Origin: CAXXOZ01 sp963676435
Lineage (GTDB): Bacteria > Bacillota > Clostridia > Lachnospirales > Lachnospiraceae
Direction of reading: 5' to 3'
Length of the DNA: 64,000 nucleotides
Assembly: GCA_963676435.2 (NCBI GenBank)
Contig: CAXXOZ010000013.1
Coordinates: 1 to 64,000, forward strand
Shown here: positions 1 to 9,065 of the stretch, one piece after another
Layout: each line of letters begins with the position of its first letter
How positions within the stretch are numbered: position 1 is the first letter of the stretch
Translations under genes and position numbers: made by a program
The notes under the pieces: generated by a model
Database searches by the model: none
Told to the model about the DNA's origin: nothing
The model's input: the letters and a program-made list of their open reading frames with translations, nothing else

Positions 1-779
1 CATCTTCATCGAGCAATTCATTTTCACTGTATATCTTGGTTATACATTTGTATAAGTTTGGCGAATTTTCCTCCCATAAAATGGGATTTTCAATAACCAC
101 TCTTCTGGTTATTTTTTCCATATCTCCTGAAAAAATATTCAAAGGGTAGTTATCTTCACAAACAAGTTTCCATTTTTATCCATAATCTCTGTTTTAACTA
201 AAACATCTTCTTTTACGCAATTTCTATTTTTAAAATTCCCTGTTATTTTTATTACTGCTTGCTCTTCTATATTCTCTGTAGTTACATACACACCTTCTGG
301 AACTATATATGTAAGACCGCTCTTCATAAAATAAACGTCTCTATAAATACCGCCTCCTGAATACCACCTAGAATTTGTCATCGCGCTGTTTCTTACAGAA
401 ACCCTTATTTCATTTTCTTCACCATATTTTACATAATCATTTAACTCAACATAAAAACCTGTATATCCATATGGACATTTTGCTGCAAGCTGTCCATTTA
501 CATATACAAATGAGTTCATATATATACCTTCAAACTTGATTATCATGGTTTTATTTTTATCTTCTTTTGATACATTAAGCATTTTACATATGTATATACC
601 GCTCCATCAAAGTAACCTGTATTTCCCTTATTTAAGCTTTTTTCATAGGGTTTTTCATACATCATGGCATCATGGGGTATAACGATTTCCTCTGCTGAGT
701 CTGGTATATTCCAAACTAATGCAAACGCATCTTTATCTAGCCAAAACTTCCAATTTTCATTAAATAATTCTTTTTTCAT
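1..779 (-). pseudogene. Glycoside hydrolase family 2 (beta-galactosidase-like), N-terminal part, two frameshifts, runs off the left edge
   Basis: Three minus-strand reading frames together spell the N-terminal part of a GH2 enzyme. The first (543-779) opens MKKELFNENWKFWLDKD and contains IPHDAMMYEKPY and GYFDGAVYTYVK. The second (from about 582 to 155) carries the sugar-binding jelly-roll features FVYVNG, YGYTGFYVELNDYV and NSRWYSGGGIYRDVYF. The third (about 155 to 1) reads VVIENPILWEENSPNLY, typical of the immunoglobulin-like domain that follows. The frame breaks near 579-583 (short A run) and 155-160 are each explained by one missing base. GH2 enzymes hydrolyse beta-galactosides, beta-glucuronides or beta-mannosides; the substrate cannot be named because the catalytic domain lies outside the window. 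A ribosome site (AAAGGAGATCT) precedes the start at 779. As written the gene cannot make full-length protein, but assembly errors could explain the breaks. Confidence 0.8.
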
Positions 780-935
780 ATAGATCTCCTTTAAACCCTA
801 TTTATAGTTATAATATACTATTTTAAACATATTAAGAGTATTTTTCAACCAATAGATTTAAGTTAAATTAGTGGTTTTTAAGATTCTATATAAAAAATTT
901 CTTTTGAATTTTTCAGCTTTTATGAGATATAATTA

Positions 936-1539
936 TTAAGTATTTACCATCTCCACGAACAACATTACTTCTAAATCTCTTTCCTTTAAAAATATATCCA
1001 ACCACGGCATAATGTGACTACATATAATTGTAAGGCTACTAAAAATCTCATTATTAAAAAAGGGAATTAGAGCTCTTTTTGAGGAAATTTCAGGTCTGTA
1101 TTTTTGAACCTTAACAAAGTCTAAAAAGTAATTACCTTCCTCATCTAATTCGACAGGTTTAATTGGAATGTTTTTAATTTCAATTTTATTTACTTCATCT
1201 TTTATTTCATATACAGATATTTCAAGAAAATCTTCATATATCTGGTCTAATAGTTTTTTAGAAAATTCCTCAGATTCACATACTTTATACCCTTTTTTAT
1301 CGAAGAAATAAAAAGGTATTCCCGTAATTTGGGAACCTACTATAACCTTACATCCGCCTAACTTACTTTCTAATTCTGCTAAAGAATCCCTAAAAGCATC
1401 CATACTTGTTGCATTAATTCTAAAATCTTTTATCTCTTTTACAACTTTATATTTTTTTCTTTTTTTCATATATACAGATTTTTTTAAAATCATAAAAATC
1501 TGCTATTTTGTCATTTTCGTCAAATAGTACTCCAATCAT
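936..1539 (-). pseudogene. anfO: AnfO-family nitrogenase accessory protein, frameshifted near the start
   Basis: An intact frame at 936-1493 encodes about 185 residues. The true start is probably the ATG at 1539, which has GGAGGG upstream and opens MIGVLFDENDKIADFYDF, the usual beginning of AnfO-like proteins. That frame stops after about 30 codons in a run of seven A (1452-1458). Removing one A joins it to YKVVKEIKDFRI, LGGCKVIVGSQITGIPFYFF and YFLDFVKVQKYRP. The family was named from iron-only nitrogenase clusters and its biochemical role is not established. Here it closes a molybdenum-type nif cluster, 19 bases after nifV-alpha. The family call rests on recognition of the motif pattern; whether a product is made depends on whether the indel is real. 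Confidence 0.65.
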
Positions 1540-1558
1540 TTTATCCCTCCATTCAACT

Positions 1559-2340
1559 TTAAATTAACTTTTCAAGCTTTTTAACTTCAGATTTCTTTAT
1601 GCCAAATTCAAATAGTCTTTCACAAGAATTTAGAAATTTATATAAATCGCAATTCCCACTTCTCTCTCCAATACCTAAAATAGTACAATCTATATATTTG
1701 GCACCTGATTTAAGAGCTTCTATTGAGTTTGCTACCGCCATACCCAGATCATTATGAGCATGGAATTCAATATCTAGTCCCGTTTCTCTAAAAATATTTC
1801 TGACCAGAGTTGCTGTACGATCTGGAGTTAATATTCCAACAGTAATCTGCAACCCTTATTATCTCACCTCCCATACTTTTTATGTTCTTTGCTATACTTA
1901 TTAAAAAACCTTCATCTGACCTTGAAGCATCCTCAAGACCAATTGTAACTTTTATGCCTTTTTTATTTGCTAACTCTAAACATTGATTCATGGTTTTTTG
2001 TACCCATGATTTATTTTTCTTTAACTTCGAATATATTTGAACATATGAAACTGGTACTCCAATATGTAAAATATCTGGCTCGTATTCTAAAGCCGCTTCA
2101 ACATCTTTTTAAATTCATTCTGCTCCATAATGATATTTTAGAGTTTCTACAACAATCCTTTATTTTCGTTAAAAACTCTGGAGTATCGGTTTTCATTTGT
2201 GGAATTCCTACCTCAATTTCATAGACACCTATTTTATCTAAAATACACGCAATTTCAATTTTTTCTTCTTCTGAAAATACAATTCCTGGACTTTGTTCAC
2301 CGTCTCTTAATGTTGTGTCAACAATCCTCTTTCGTTCCAT
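1559..2340 (-). pseudogene. nifV: Homocitrate synthase alpha subunit NifV-alpha, two frameshifts
   Basis: The start at 2340 has a strong ribosome site (GGAGGTGA) and opens MERKRIVDTTLRDGEQSPG, the catalytic signature of the homocitrate/isopropylmalate synthase family. A first break lies in the A run at 2106-2110 and a second near 1850; both are explained by one extra base. The joined protein continues [61 protein letters not shown] and [14 protein letters not shown]. These include the metal-binding HAHND motif. NifV condenses acetyl-CoA with 2-oxoglutarate to homocitrate, the organic ligand of FeMo-cofactor. In C. pasteurianum the enzyme is split into omega and alpha genes; here omega lies directly upstream and overlaps this gene by 23 bases. 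If the breaks are real, homocitrate would have to come from another enzyme. Confidence 0.88.
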
Positions 2341-3298
2341 TAAAAGTCACCTCCTGTACAATGTCTAAAAACTCTTTTTCAGTTAAACTTCTTTTATTGT
2401 TAACACTTAAAATCTTAACCTTATATAATATTTCTGATATCTGCTTTTTATCAGTTATATTATATCCATATTCTTTACACTTCATTTTAATAGAATTTGA
2501 ACCCGAATGTTTTCCTATTACTATTTCTGTTTTCTTTCCAACAAGCTCTGAATTATAAGGTTCATAATTTGAAGGGTTTTTCAAAATCCCATCAACATGT
2601 ATCCCTGATTCTACTTGAAAGATTTTACTCCCAATTATCGGCTTTTTCTCTTCAATTTTTATAGATGTTATATCTTCAAATAGTTTTGACAATTTTTCAA
2701 AAACTGATAATTTCTGGTTTGGCTTATATCTATTTACTACTCTCATAGATACATAAACCTCTTCTGTTGCTGCCATATTTCCAATACCGTTAAAAGATGT
2801 AGAAACAACATCCCCACCAAATAATAGCCATTGTACTGCTAGGGCAGTTGCACAATTATAGCTGTTTTCTGGAGAAAAAATAATATTTTGATCCTTTAAG
2901 GTGTTTAATATTTCTTCAAAAATTCTTTTATAGTCATAGCACATCAAATCATCAAGTCCGATTATTTCTATAGTGCTTGATGCAATTAAACTTTTTAAAG
3001 ACAGTATTTCCTTTGCATCATTTAATTGATATGCATTAATACAGTTTTCTTCTTTTATTCCTTTTGAAATTATATACTTATAAACACCTGGAAATTCATT
3101 TATCTTATCTGCTGCCTCTAATTTCAAATAAAAATTTATTCCCTCTGGCAGTTGTTCCATAATTTGGTAAGCTTTTGTGCTTATCTGTAGGTCTTTTATC
3201 CCAATTTCCTTCATATAATCACAAAAAAGGTACAGGCTTTCCCTATCAAGAATATAATTGTCCAATTTCGTTAATGTTGAATCTATAATTTTTATCAT
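2318..3298 (-). CDS. nifV: Homocitrate synthase omega subunit NifV-omega
   Basis: About 326 residues from the ATG at 3298, which sits seven bases after AGAGG; a TTG at 3313 is a weaker alternative start. The C-terminal half holds IGSKIFQVESGIHVDGIL and VIGKHSGSNSIK, the typical C-terminal communication-domain motifs of homocitrate and isopropylmalate synthases. The N-terminal half is a degenerate TIM-barrel with a short DSTL start but without the DTTLRDGEQ signature. This division matches the C. pasteurianum NifV-omega/alpha pair, in which both gene products are needed for activity. The coding frame is uninterrupted, unlike its downstream partner. It is translated 21 bases after the ferredoxin gene and overlaps the start of nifV-alpha. 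Confidence 0.88.
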   Translation of the reverse strand: MIKIIDSTLTKLDNYILDRESLYLFCDYMKEIGIKDLQISTKAYQIMEQLPEGINFYLKLEAADKINEFPGVYKYIISKGIKEENCINAYQLNDAKEILSLKSLIASSTIEIIGLDDLMCYDYKRIFEEILNTLKDQNIIFSPENSYNCATALAVQWLLFGGDVVSTSFNGIGNMAATEEVYVSMRVVNRYKPNQKLSVFEKLSKLFEDITSIKIEEKKPIIGSKIFQVESGIHVDGILKNPSNYEPYNSELVGKKTEIVIGKHSGSNSIKMKCKEYGYNITDKKQISEILYKVKILSVNNKRSLTEKEFLDIVQEVTFNGTKEDC

Positions 3299-3318
3299 GC
3301 CTGTACCTCTCAATTAAT

Positions 3319-3627
3319 TTATATTTGTAAGTCTTTCACTGGAGTGCCACCTTCAAAATGTTCATCAAATATTCTCTCAACATCATCTTCAGTAACATTT
3401 CCATACCATACTGCTTCAGGATATACTACAACAATAGGTCCTTTGTCACATATTCCAAAGCATCCCGTATTATTTATAACCACATCACCTGATAAATCTC
3501 TATCCTCTATTTCTTCCATAAATGTCTGAATTAGTTTTGTAGCACCTTTTGAATGACAATATCCTCTTTGCTCTCCATTAATTCTACAACTTGTGCATAT
3601 AAAAACATGATATTTAGGTTGTACCAT
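3319..3627 (-). CDS. Thioredoxin-fold [2Fe-2S] ferredoxin, C. pasteurianum type
   Basis: The 102-residue protein closely resembles the C. pasteurianum [2Fe-2S] ferredoxin. It has Cys11, Cys24, Cys56 and Cys60 at exactly the ligand spacing of that protein, plus the extra Cys14 (FICTSC, GYC, NNTGCFGIC). PIVVVYPEAVWYGNVTEDDVE is also characteristic. The clostridial protein binds the nitrogenase MoFe protein in vitro, although its physiological role is not settled. The gene lies between nifN-B and nifV-omega with spacers of 14 and about 20 bases and its own GGAGG site, so it is co-transcribed with cofactor-assembly genes. A role in electron supply to nitrogenase or cofactor assembly is inferred from position. 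Confidence 0.93.
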   Translation of the reverse strand: MVQPKYHVFICTSCRINGEQRGYCHSKGATKLIQTFMEEIEDRDLSGDVVINNTGCFGICDKGPIVVVYPEAVWYGNVTEDDVERIFDEHFEGGTPVKDLQI

Positions 3628-3641
3628 AATAAAATTCCTCC

Positions 3642-6251
3642 TTAGTTGATTTTTTCTGCAAACTCTTTAACTGCATCTTCAATTTTGTTATAAGTTACAA
3701 AAACCTTTTTTCCACTTTCTTTTAGTTTCCTTTTCGGTTCTTCTCCGATTCTCATCACGATAACTCCATTACAATCGTCGATTTCATCAAGGATTGTAGT
3801 GATTTTGTCCTTTTTACCATCACACTCTTCACTGCCTTGACAGTATTGTTTTATTTTTCTTTTGGTTTTATAAACAGCCTCACCTTTTTTATAATTGTAG
3901 ATATAAAATTCATTAACTTGTCCAAAATGACTATCTACATTTATTCCACTTTTGGAAGCCACTGCAAAAGTATACTCATTATCATTTTCAGGTGCTTTTT
4001 CTTTATTTTTTCCAGAAAATTCAAGCGAGCGATCATTGTCCAAAGTTCCAATAGCATCAGCTCTACATTGTTTGCAGTGGTACATTTGATTCATAATTTC
4101 AGAACATTCATTTCTTAATTTTAATATTTCCTTGTTACTAGGTACATCTAGATTTTCAAAAACACTACCTTCTACCTTGATAAAAGGCATAATATTTGTT
4201 ACAAAGCATCCTATTTCTTTTGCTGTTTTAACAACATCTTTAATATGATGATCGTTAACACCTTTTAAAGTAACAATATTAACTTTACAAATTATCCCCT
4301 GAGAAACTAACATTCTTAAGCCACTTAACTGATTGCTTAGAAGTATTGCCGCTGCACTTTCCCCAGTAAATTTTTGACCTTCATAGTTAATATGCTTATA
4401 GATTTTTGCACCTATCTTAATATCAACTGCATTCATTGTAACTGTTACATGACTTACTCCAAGGTCTACTAATTCCTGAGCATATTTCGGAAGCATAAGT
4501 CCATTAGTCGAAAGACAGAATGTAACATCTTTGTCATATTCTCTTATTAACTCTAATACTTTCTTTGTTTCATCAAAGTTTGCTAAAGCATCACCAGGTC
4601 CAGCTATACCAACCACAGTAAGGTTTTCAACTTTACTCTTTACTTCTTTATATTTTTCAAAAGCTTCCATAGGAGTCAACACCTTTGTTGTTACTCCTGG
4701 GCGACTTTCGTTTGGACAATCAAATTTCCTCACACAGTAATTGCATTGAATATTACATTTTGGTGCAACAGGTAAATGCATTCTTGCAGTTTTACCACCA
4801 CAACCATTGAAACATGGATGATTTTTAGTTTTTTCTTCAATACTTGCTTTTATTTCCTCTTTCTTTTCAAAATATTTATCATAAACTTTTTCTCTAAATT
4901 CTTTTTCTTTTTTCCCAAGAAGTTCATTGGCCACATCTTCCATAAATCCTGTTGATCCCTCATATCCTAGTGTTTTCATCCTTTGTCCTCCTACTCTATC
5001 GTGAATTGGAAAACTTCTTCTAACAAGAGGTATAGATAAATTTTCTTCTATTCTTCTTCCATCTGAGTTTCCTATCATTATATTTGCGCCTAGCTTTTCA
5101 GCCTTTTCTTCAATAACCTTAAAGTCAACATCATCAAGAATTTCATAATTATCAACAAGGTATTTTTTCGAAACTATTTCTATCTCTTTTTCAACTCGTT
5201 CTTTTAAGTCTTTACAAACTGAACCTGTTGCAACAACTAGTGGCATCACTCCTGTTTCAACACAAAGTCTAACTGTAGAGTATACAAAATCAGGTTCCCC
5301 AAATATTACAGCTCTGCCTTCTGAACAATATTTATGTGCATCAATCATGCCATCTAAATGTCTACCTCTTTCTTTAACAATTTTTTCTGGCATTTCTTTT
5401 CCTGAAATTATATTTAAATGTTTAAAAAACTGATCTGTGTCACGTAATCCCACTGGTAAATTAATTCTAAGTAGTGGTACATCATAGTTATCTTCTAGGT
5501 ATACACCAGGTGAATATGTTATATCTGTAGAACAAATCTCAATCGTAAGTTTTGCTTGTGACATTCTTTTTATATCATCTAAAGCCGTTCCGTGTTTTGG
5601 TAATTTTTCATATTTATCTGTATATACACCATCAAGATTATCTGAAATATCTGGTAATAAAATTACATCCATATCGTATTGTTCAAATGTTTCTTTTAAA
5701 AATCTTGTATCTGCTGGACTAATAGGTGATGTAATTACATTGATATGGTCACCTTTCGTTTTTGAATCTTTCATTTCAATCTTTGAAACAATACTATAAA
5801 GAGCTCTAAAATATCCTTCAAATTGTGTTCCGCCATAACCAGGTGAACTAACATCTATTATTTCTACATTTTTATGCTCAGGATATTCTTCATAAAAATT
5901 ATCTATAATCCTTGGTAAGTCTTCTCCTATTGTTTCAGCAAGACAAGTTGTTGAAACACCTATTACTTCTGGTCCATAAACTTCTATAAGATTTTTTATA
6001 CCTTTTATTAGGTTTTTTTCACCGCCGTATACTGTACCTTCTTCTGTTAAAGATGATGATGCAATATCAACTGGTTCATTATAATGAGTAGCCATATGTC
6101 TTCTTATATAAGTCGCACAACCTTGTGAGCCATGAAGAATAGACATAGACTTTTTTATTCCGTAAAAAGCACTTACAGATCCCATGGGCATACACATTTT
6201 ACATGGATTTACATTTAGATTTACCAGAGGTTCTACTTTTGTTTTTTTCAT
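3642..6251 (-). CDS. nifN-B: NifN-B fusion: FeMo-co scaffold subunit joined to the NifB radical SAM enzyme
   Basis: One 869-residue protein carries three parts. Residues 1 to about 455 are NifN, a NifK-like scaffold subunit (PCKMCMPMGS, LHGSQGCATYIRRH, TTCLAETIGED). Residues about 480-735 are the NifB radical SAM domain, whose cluster ligands are C499, C503 and C506 (CNIQCNYC), followed by MNAVD and CKQCRADAIGTL with C726 and C729. Residues about 758-868 are a NifX/NafY-like domain (FAVASKSGINVDSHFGQVNEF). NifB makes the 8Fe-9S-C precursor from SAM, and NifE-NifN matures it into FeMo-cofactor, so fusion places the precursor source on the scaffold. The same fusion is known from C. pasteurianum. 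The ribosome site is formed inside the end of nifE, only four bases away, which suggests coupled translation. Confidence 0.96.
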   Translation of the reverse strand: MKKTKVEPLVNLNVNPCKMCMPMGSVSAFYGIKKSMSILHGSQGCATYIRRHMATHYNEPVDIASSSLTEEGTVYGGEKNLIKGIKNLIEVYGPEVIGVSTTCLAETIGEDLPRIIDNFYEEYPEHKNVEIIDVSSPGYGGTQFEGYFRALYSIVSKIEMKDSKTKGDHINVITSPISPADTRFLKETFEQYDMDVILLPDISDNLDGVYTDKYEKLPKHGTALDDIKRMSQAKLTIEICSTDITYSPGVYLEDNYDVPLLRINLPVGLRDTDQFFKHLNIISGKEMPEKIVKERGRHLDGMIDAHKYCSEGRAVIFGEPDFVYSTVRLCVETGVMPLVVATGSVCKDLKERVEKEIEIVSKKYLVDNYEILDDVDFKVIEEKAEKLGANIMIGNSDGRRIEENLSIPLVRRSFPIHDRVGGQRMKTLGYEGSTGFMEDVANELLGKKEKEFREKVYDKYFEKKEEIKASIEEKTKNHPCFNGCGGKTARMHLPVAPKCNIQCNYCVRKFDCPNESRPGVTTKVLTPMEAFEKYKEVKSKVENLTVVGIAGPGDALANFDETKKVLELIREYDKDVTFCLSTNGLMLPKYAQELVDLGVSHVTVTMNAVDIKIGAKIYKHINYEGQKFTGESAAAILLSNQLSGLRMLVSQGIICKVNIVTLKGVNDHHIKDVVKTAKEIGCFVTNIMPFIKVEGSVFENLDVPSNKEILKLRNECSEIMNQMYHCKQCRADAIGTLDNDRSLEFSGKNKEKAPENDNEYTFAVASKSGINVDSHFGQVNEFYIYNYKKGEAVYKTKRKIKQYCQGSEECDGKKDKITTILDEIDDCNGVIVMRIGEEPKRKLKESGKKVFVTYNKIEDAVKEFAEKIN

Positions 6252-6255
6252 ATTG

Positions 6256-7602
6256 TTATACCTCCATACCTTTTATCATTTCCCATACAGGGTTATTTAT
6301 ACTTGAATTAATTTCTTCTACAAAGTTAACTACTCCATCAAATCCAGCTAAAGGATGTTTTCTTTCATGATTATGATCACAAAAGGCTACTCCTAGTTTG
6401 TATGCTAATGGCCTTTCCTTTACACCACCAACCAAAATATCAGCACCTGTTTCCTTCATATATTTTTCAAGTTCAGCTGGATTTGCATCATCAAGAATAA
6501 CTGTATCATCATCTGAGATGCTTTCTATGACTTCATATTCATCTTTTTTGCCTGTCTGGGTTCCTACTACTACTGTCTTTACTCCTAATTCATTAAACTG
6601 ACGGATTAAAGATATAGCTTTAAATCCACCTCCAACATATATTGCTGCTTTTTTACCCACAAAATTTGGCTTATATTTTTCTATAGTTTCTTCAATCACT
6701 TTCGCATTTCGAGTACAAAAATCAATTGCTTTTGTTCTTGCTTTATCATCTCCAAGTGCTTCTGCTATTCTTATTAAACTGTTAGTAGTATCCTCAATAC
6801 CAAAAAAACTAACTTTTATATATGGAATTCCCAATTCTTCTTCCATCCTATTAGCAAGATATGTACTTGAACCCGCACATTGAACAATGTTTAATGTTGC
6901 TTTAGATGCAAGCTTTAAAGTATCAAAGCTCGAATCTCCTGTAAAAGTTGAGAATACTTTGATTCCTAATTTTTTCATATAATCTTTAAGTATCCACATT
7001 TCTCCTGCGAGATTAAAATCTCCTAATATATTTATTCCTTCTTCTTTGTTTTCTACTTTATATTTTGAAACAATTTTCATTAACGCATCACAGGCCATCC
7101 TATATCCTGTTGATTTATTTCCAGAAAAACCTGGTGATTTAACGGGTATTACCATCATATCGTATTTCTCAGACATTGCTTTACAAACAGCTTCTACATC
7201 ATCTCCAATTACTCCTACAATACAAGTCGCATATACAAATACGAGCTTCGGACTATGCTTTTTTACTATTTCTTCTATTGCTGCTTCCAGCTTTTTTTCT
7301 CCACCGAATATAACATCTTTTTCTCTTAAGTCTGTAGAAAAACTGTTTCTATATATTTCATCCTGACTTGAAAGACTTCCTCTGATATCCCATGTATAAC
7401 TTGCACATCCAATTGGACCGTGTACTATATGAAACGCATCGGTTATTGGGTTTAAAACAACTCTGGCTCCGCAGTATACACATGCTCTCTGACTTACCGC
7501 CCCCGAAACACTATTAGAGTCACAACTAATTCCATTTCCCATGCAACCGCCTTCATTTTTATTCAAAATAGACTTTTTTCTTTCTTCTAATACACTATTC
7601 AT
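6256..7602 (-). CDS. nifE: Nitrogenase FeMo-cofactor scaffold subunit NifE
   Basis: The 448-residue protein is a NifD paralogue. It opens with an N-terminal extension rich in Cys and Ser, then QRACVYCGARVVLNPITDAFHIVHGPIGCASYTW (41-70 approximately) and YATCIVGVIGDDVEAVC, the cluster-binding Cys pattern of NifE. It lacks the NifD-type HSYDYSGPYAG motif and ends with DHNHERKHPLAGFDGVVNF. With the NifN part of the next gene it forms the scaffold on which the NifB product is converted to FeMo-cofactor. The ATG at 7602 follows AGGAGG. The gene is separated from nifK by 98 bases holding a terminator-like hairpin, so expression may depend on read-through. Confidence 0.95.
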   Translation of the reverse strand: MNSVLEERKKSILNKNEGGCMGNGISCDSNSVSGAVSQRACVYCGARVVLNPITDAFHIVHGPIGCASYTWDIRGSLSSQDEIYRNSFSTDLREKDVIFGGEKKLEAAIEEIVKKHSPKLVFVYATCIVGVIGDDVEAVCKAMSEKYDMMVIPVKSPGFSGNKSTGYRMACDALMKIVSKYKVENKEEGINILGDFNLAGEMWILKDYMKKLGIKVFSTFTGDSSFDTLKLASKATLNIVQCAGSSTYLANRMEEELGIPYIKVSFFGIEDTTNSLIRIAEALGDDKARTKAIDFCTRNAKVIEETIEKYKPNFVGKKAAIYVGGGFKAISLIRQFNELGVKTVVVGTQTGKKDEYEVIESISDDDTVILDDANPAELEKYMKETGADILVGGVKERPLAYKLGVAFCDHNHERKHPLAGFDGVVNFVEEINSSINNPVWEMIKGMEV

Positions 7603-7630
7603 AGTATACCTCCTGTCTTTCTTTAGATGC

Positions 7631-7688
7631 TAAAAATAACAAAAGAGAGTCTCATGAAAAGGGACGACTCCTTTGTCATGAAACTCTC
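7631..7688 (-). terminator. Hairpin between nifK and nifE, probable partial terminator
   Basis: Reading the minus strand, the stem starts at 7688 (GAGAGTTTCATGA) and closes at 7645 around a GTCG loop. Eighteen of twenty positions pair, including one wobble. It starts about 12 bases after the nifK stop codon and is followed by TTTTGTTATTTTT. This is the form of an intrinsic terminator, though the uneven T tract suggests incomplete termination. It would allow more nifHDK than nifE-N-B mRNA, or protect the 3' end of the nifHDK message. Confidence 0.75.
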
Positions 7689-7700
7689 AATATTTTTTTC

Positions 7701-9065
7701 TTACATTACCATTTCTAAATCTTTTTCGTCACAATGGCTGTCTTGGTAATCCATAATTGCATTTGCAATTAATTCTGCCATTCTCATTCCACCTCTATAT
7801 CCCACTAAAGGCATATATGAGTGAATATATCTATCAATAATTGGGAATCCCATTCTTACTAAAGGAATATCTTCTTCTCTAGCAATAGCTTTTCCGTGAG
7901 TTCCTCCAATTATTAAGTCTGTTTTTTCATTCTTTAATAACTGATGTAAGTAGAATAAGTCTCCACTTGCTTTAGCTATACATCCTGTTACTGCATATTT
8001 TTCTAACAATGCATTAGCCTGTCTCTCAAATGCTGCTCCAGGTGTTCCTGTTATCATGTATTTTGGTATCATTCCAAGTTCTAAAGCAAATGCAGCTATA
8101 CCTAATACTGTATCAGGATCTCCAAATATTGCAACTGATTTTCCACTAGTATATGGATGAATATCTATCATCATGTCTACTAGCTGTCCTCTTTCCTCTT
8201 CAATTTCAAAAGGAACTTCTTCTTTTGAAAGAGCCTGTAAACTCATTATTAGATTATCTGTTGCTTCAACACCCATTGGCAATGCTGATGATTCATACTC
8301 AACGCCAAATTTCTTTTTGATGTTTTCAGCTGCCGCTTCTGATGTTAGTTTACCAAAAGAAAGTGTTTTCTTACAATCACCTATACTCTTTATTTCAGAA
8401 ATTTTTGTTCCACCTTTTGGATACATTTCAAATTTTCCTGTCATAGGAGAGTCTAAAACTCCACTGGTATCTGGCAACATTACAAATGGAACTTTCATAA
8501 GTTTCATAAGTCTTTTGTACTCTCTCATGTCACCTGGGTTAACAAATCCTGGAAGCACACATACTTTTCCATTTGGAGTATCTGTTTTTTCTGCTAAGTA
8601 ATTTACAAATCCAGAAATCATATTTGTAAATCCTGTAACATGAGAACCTGCATAACTAGGTGTATTACAGTGTACTATATATTTACCTTCTGGAATTTTT
8701 ATATCTGTAATAATTGCATTTAAATCATCTCCAATTGTTTCTGATAAACATGTGGTATGAACTGCGATTATTTCTGGATCATAAATATCAAATATATTTT
8801 TTGCAGCAGTTTTAAGGTTTCCACCACCACCAAAAACTGATGCACCTTCTGTAAATGAACTTGATGATGCCATTGCTGGATCTTTAAAATGTCTTGTCAA
8901 AAACATTCTATGGAATGCACAACATCCTTGTGAACCATGACTATGAGGAAGGCATCCATTTACACCAAGGGCTGCATACATAGCGCCAACTGGCTGACAT
9001 GTTTTTGCTGGATTAATTACTATACCTTTTCTTTCAGTTATTTCTTTTTTTGTATAATCTAGCAT
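7701..9065 (-). CDS. nifK: Nitrogenase MoFe protein beta subunit NifK
   Basis: The 454-residue protein has the P-cluster cysteines of NifK: C23 (KTCQPVGA), C48 (GSQGCCAF) and C106 (HTTCLSETIGDD). It also has SSSFTEGASVFGGGGNL. The length matches the short clostridial NifK, which lacks the N-terminal extension of proteobacterial enzymes. With NifD it forms the alpha2beta2 dinitrogenase that reduces N2 to ammonia. The start ATG overlaps the nifD stop (TAATG), so the two subunits are translationally coupled. It ends with MDYQDSHCDEKDLEMVM. Confidence 0.97.
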   Translation of the reverse strand: MLDYTKKEITERKGIVINPAKTCQPVGAMYAALGVNGCLPHSHGSQGCCAFHRMFLTRHFKDPAMASSSSFTEGASVFGGGGNLKTAAKNIFDIYDPEIIAVHTTCLSETIGDDLNAIITDIKIPEGKYIVHCNTPSYAGSHVTGFTNMISGFVNYLAEKTDTPNGKVCVLPGFVNPGDMREYKRLMKLMKVPFVMLPDTSGVLDSPMTGKFEMYPKGGTKISEIKSIGDCKKTLSFGKLTSEAAAENIKKKFGVEYESSALPMGVEATDNLIMSLQALSKEEVPFEIEEERGQLVDMMIDIHPYTSGKSVAIFGDPDTVLGIAAFALELGMIPKYMITGTPGAAFERQANALLEKYAVTGCIAKASGDLFYLHQLLKNEKTDLIIGGTHGKAIAREEDIPLVRMGFPIIDRYIHSYMPLVGYRGGMRMAELIANAIMDYQDSHCDEKDLEMVM

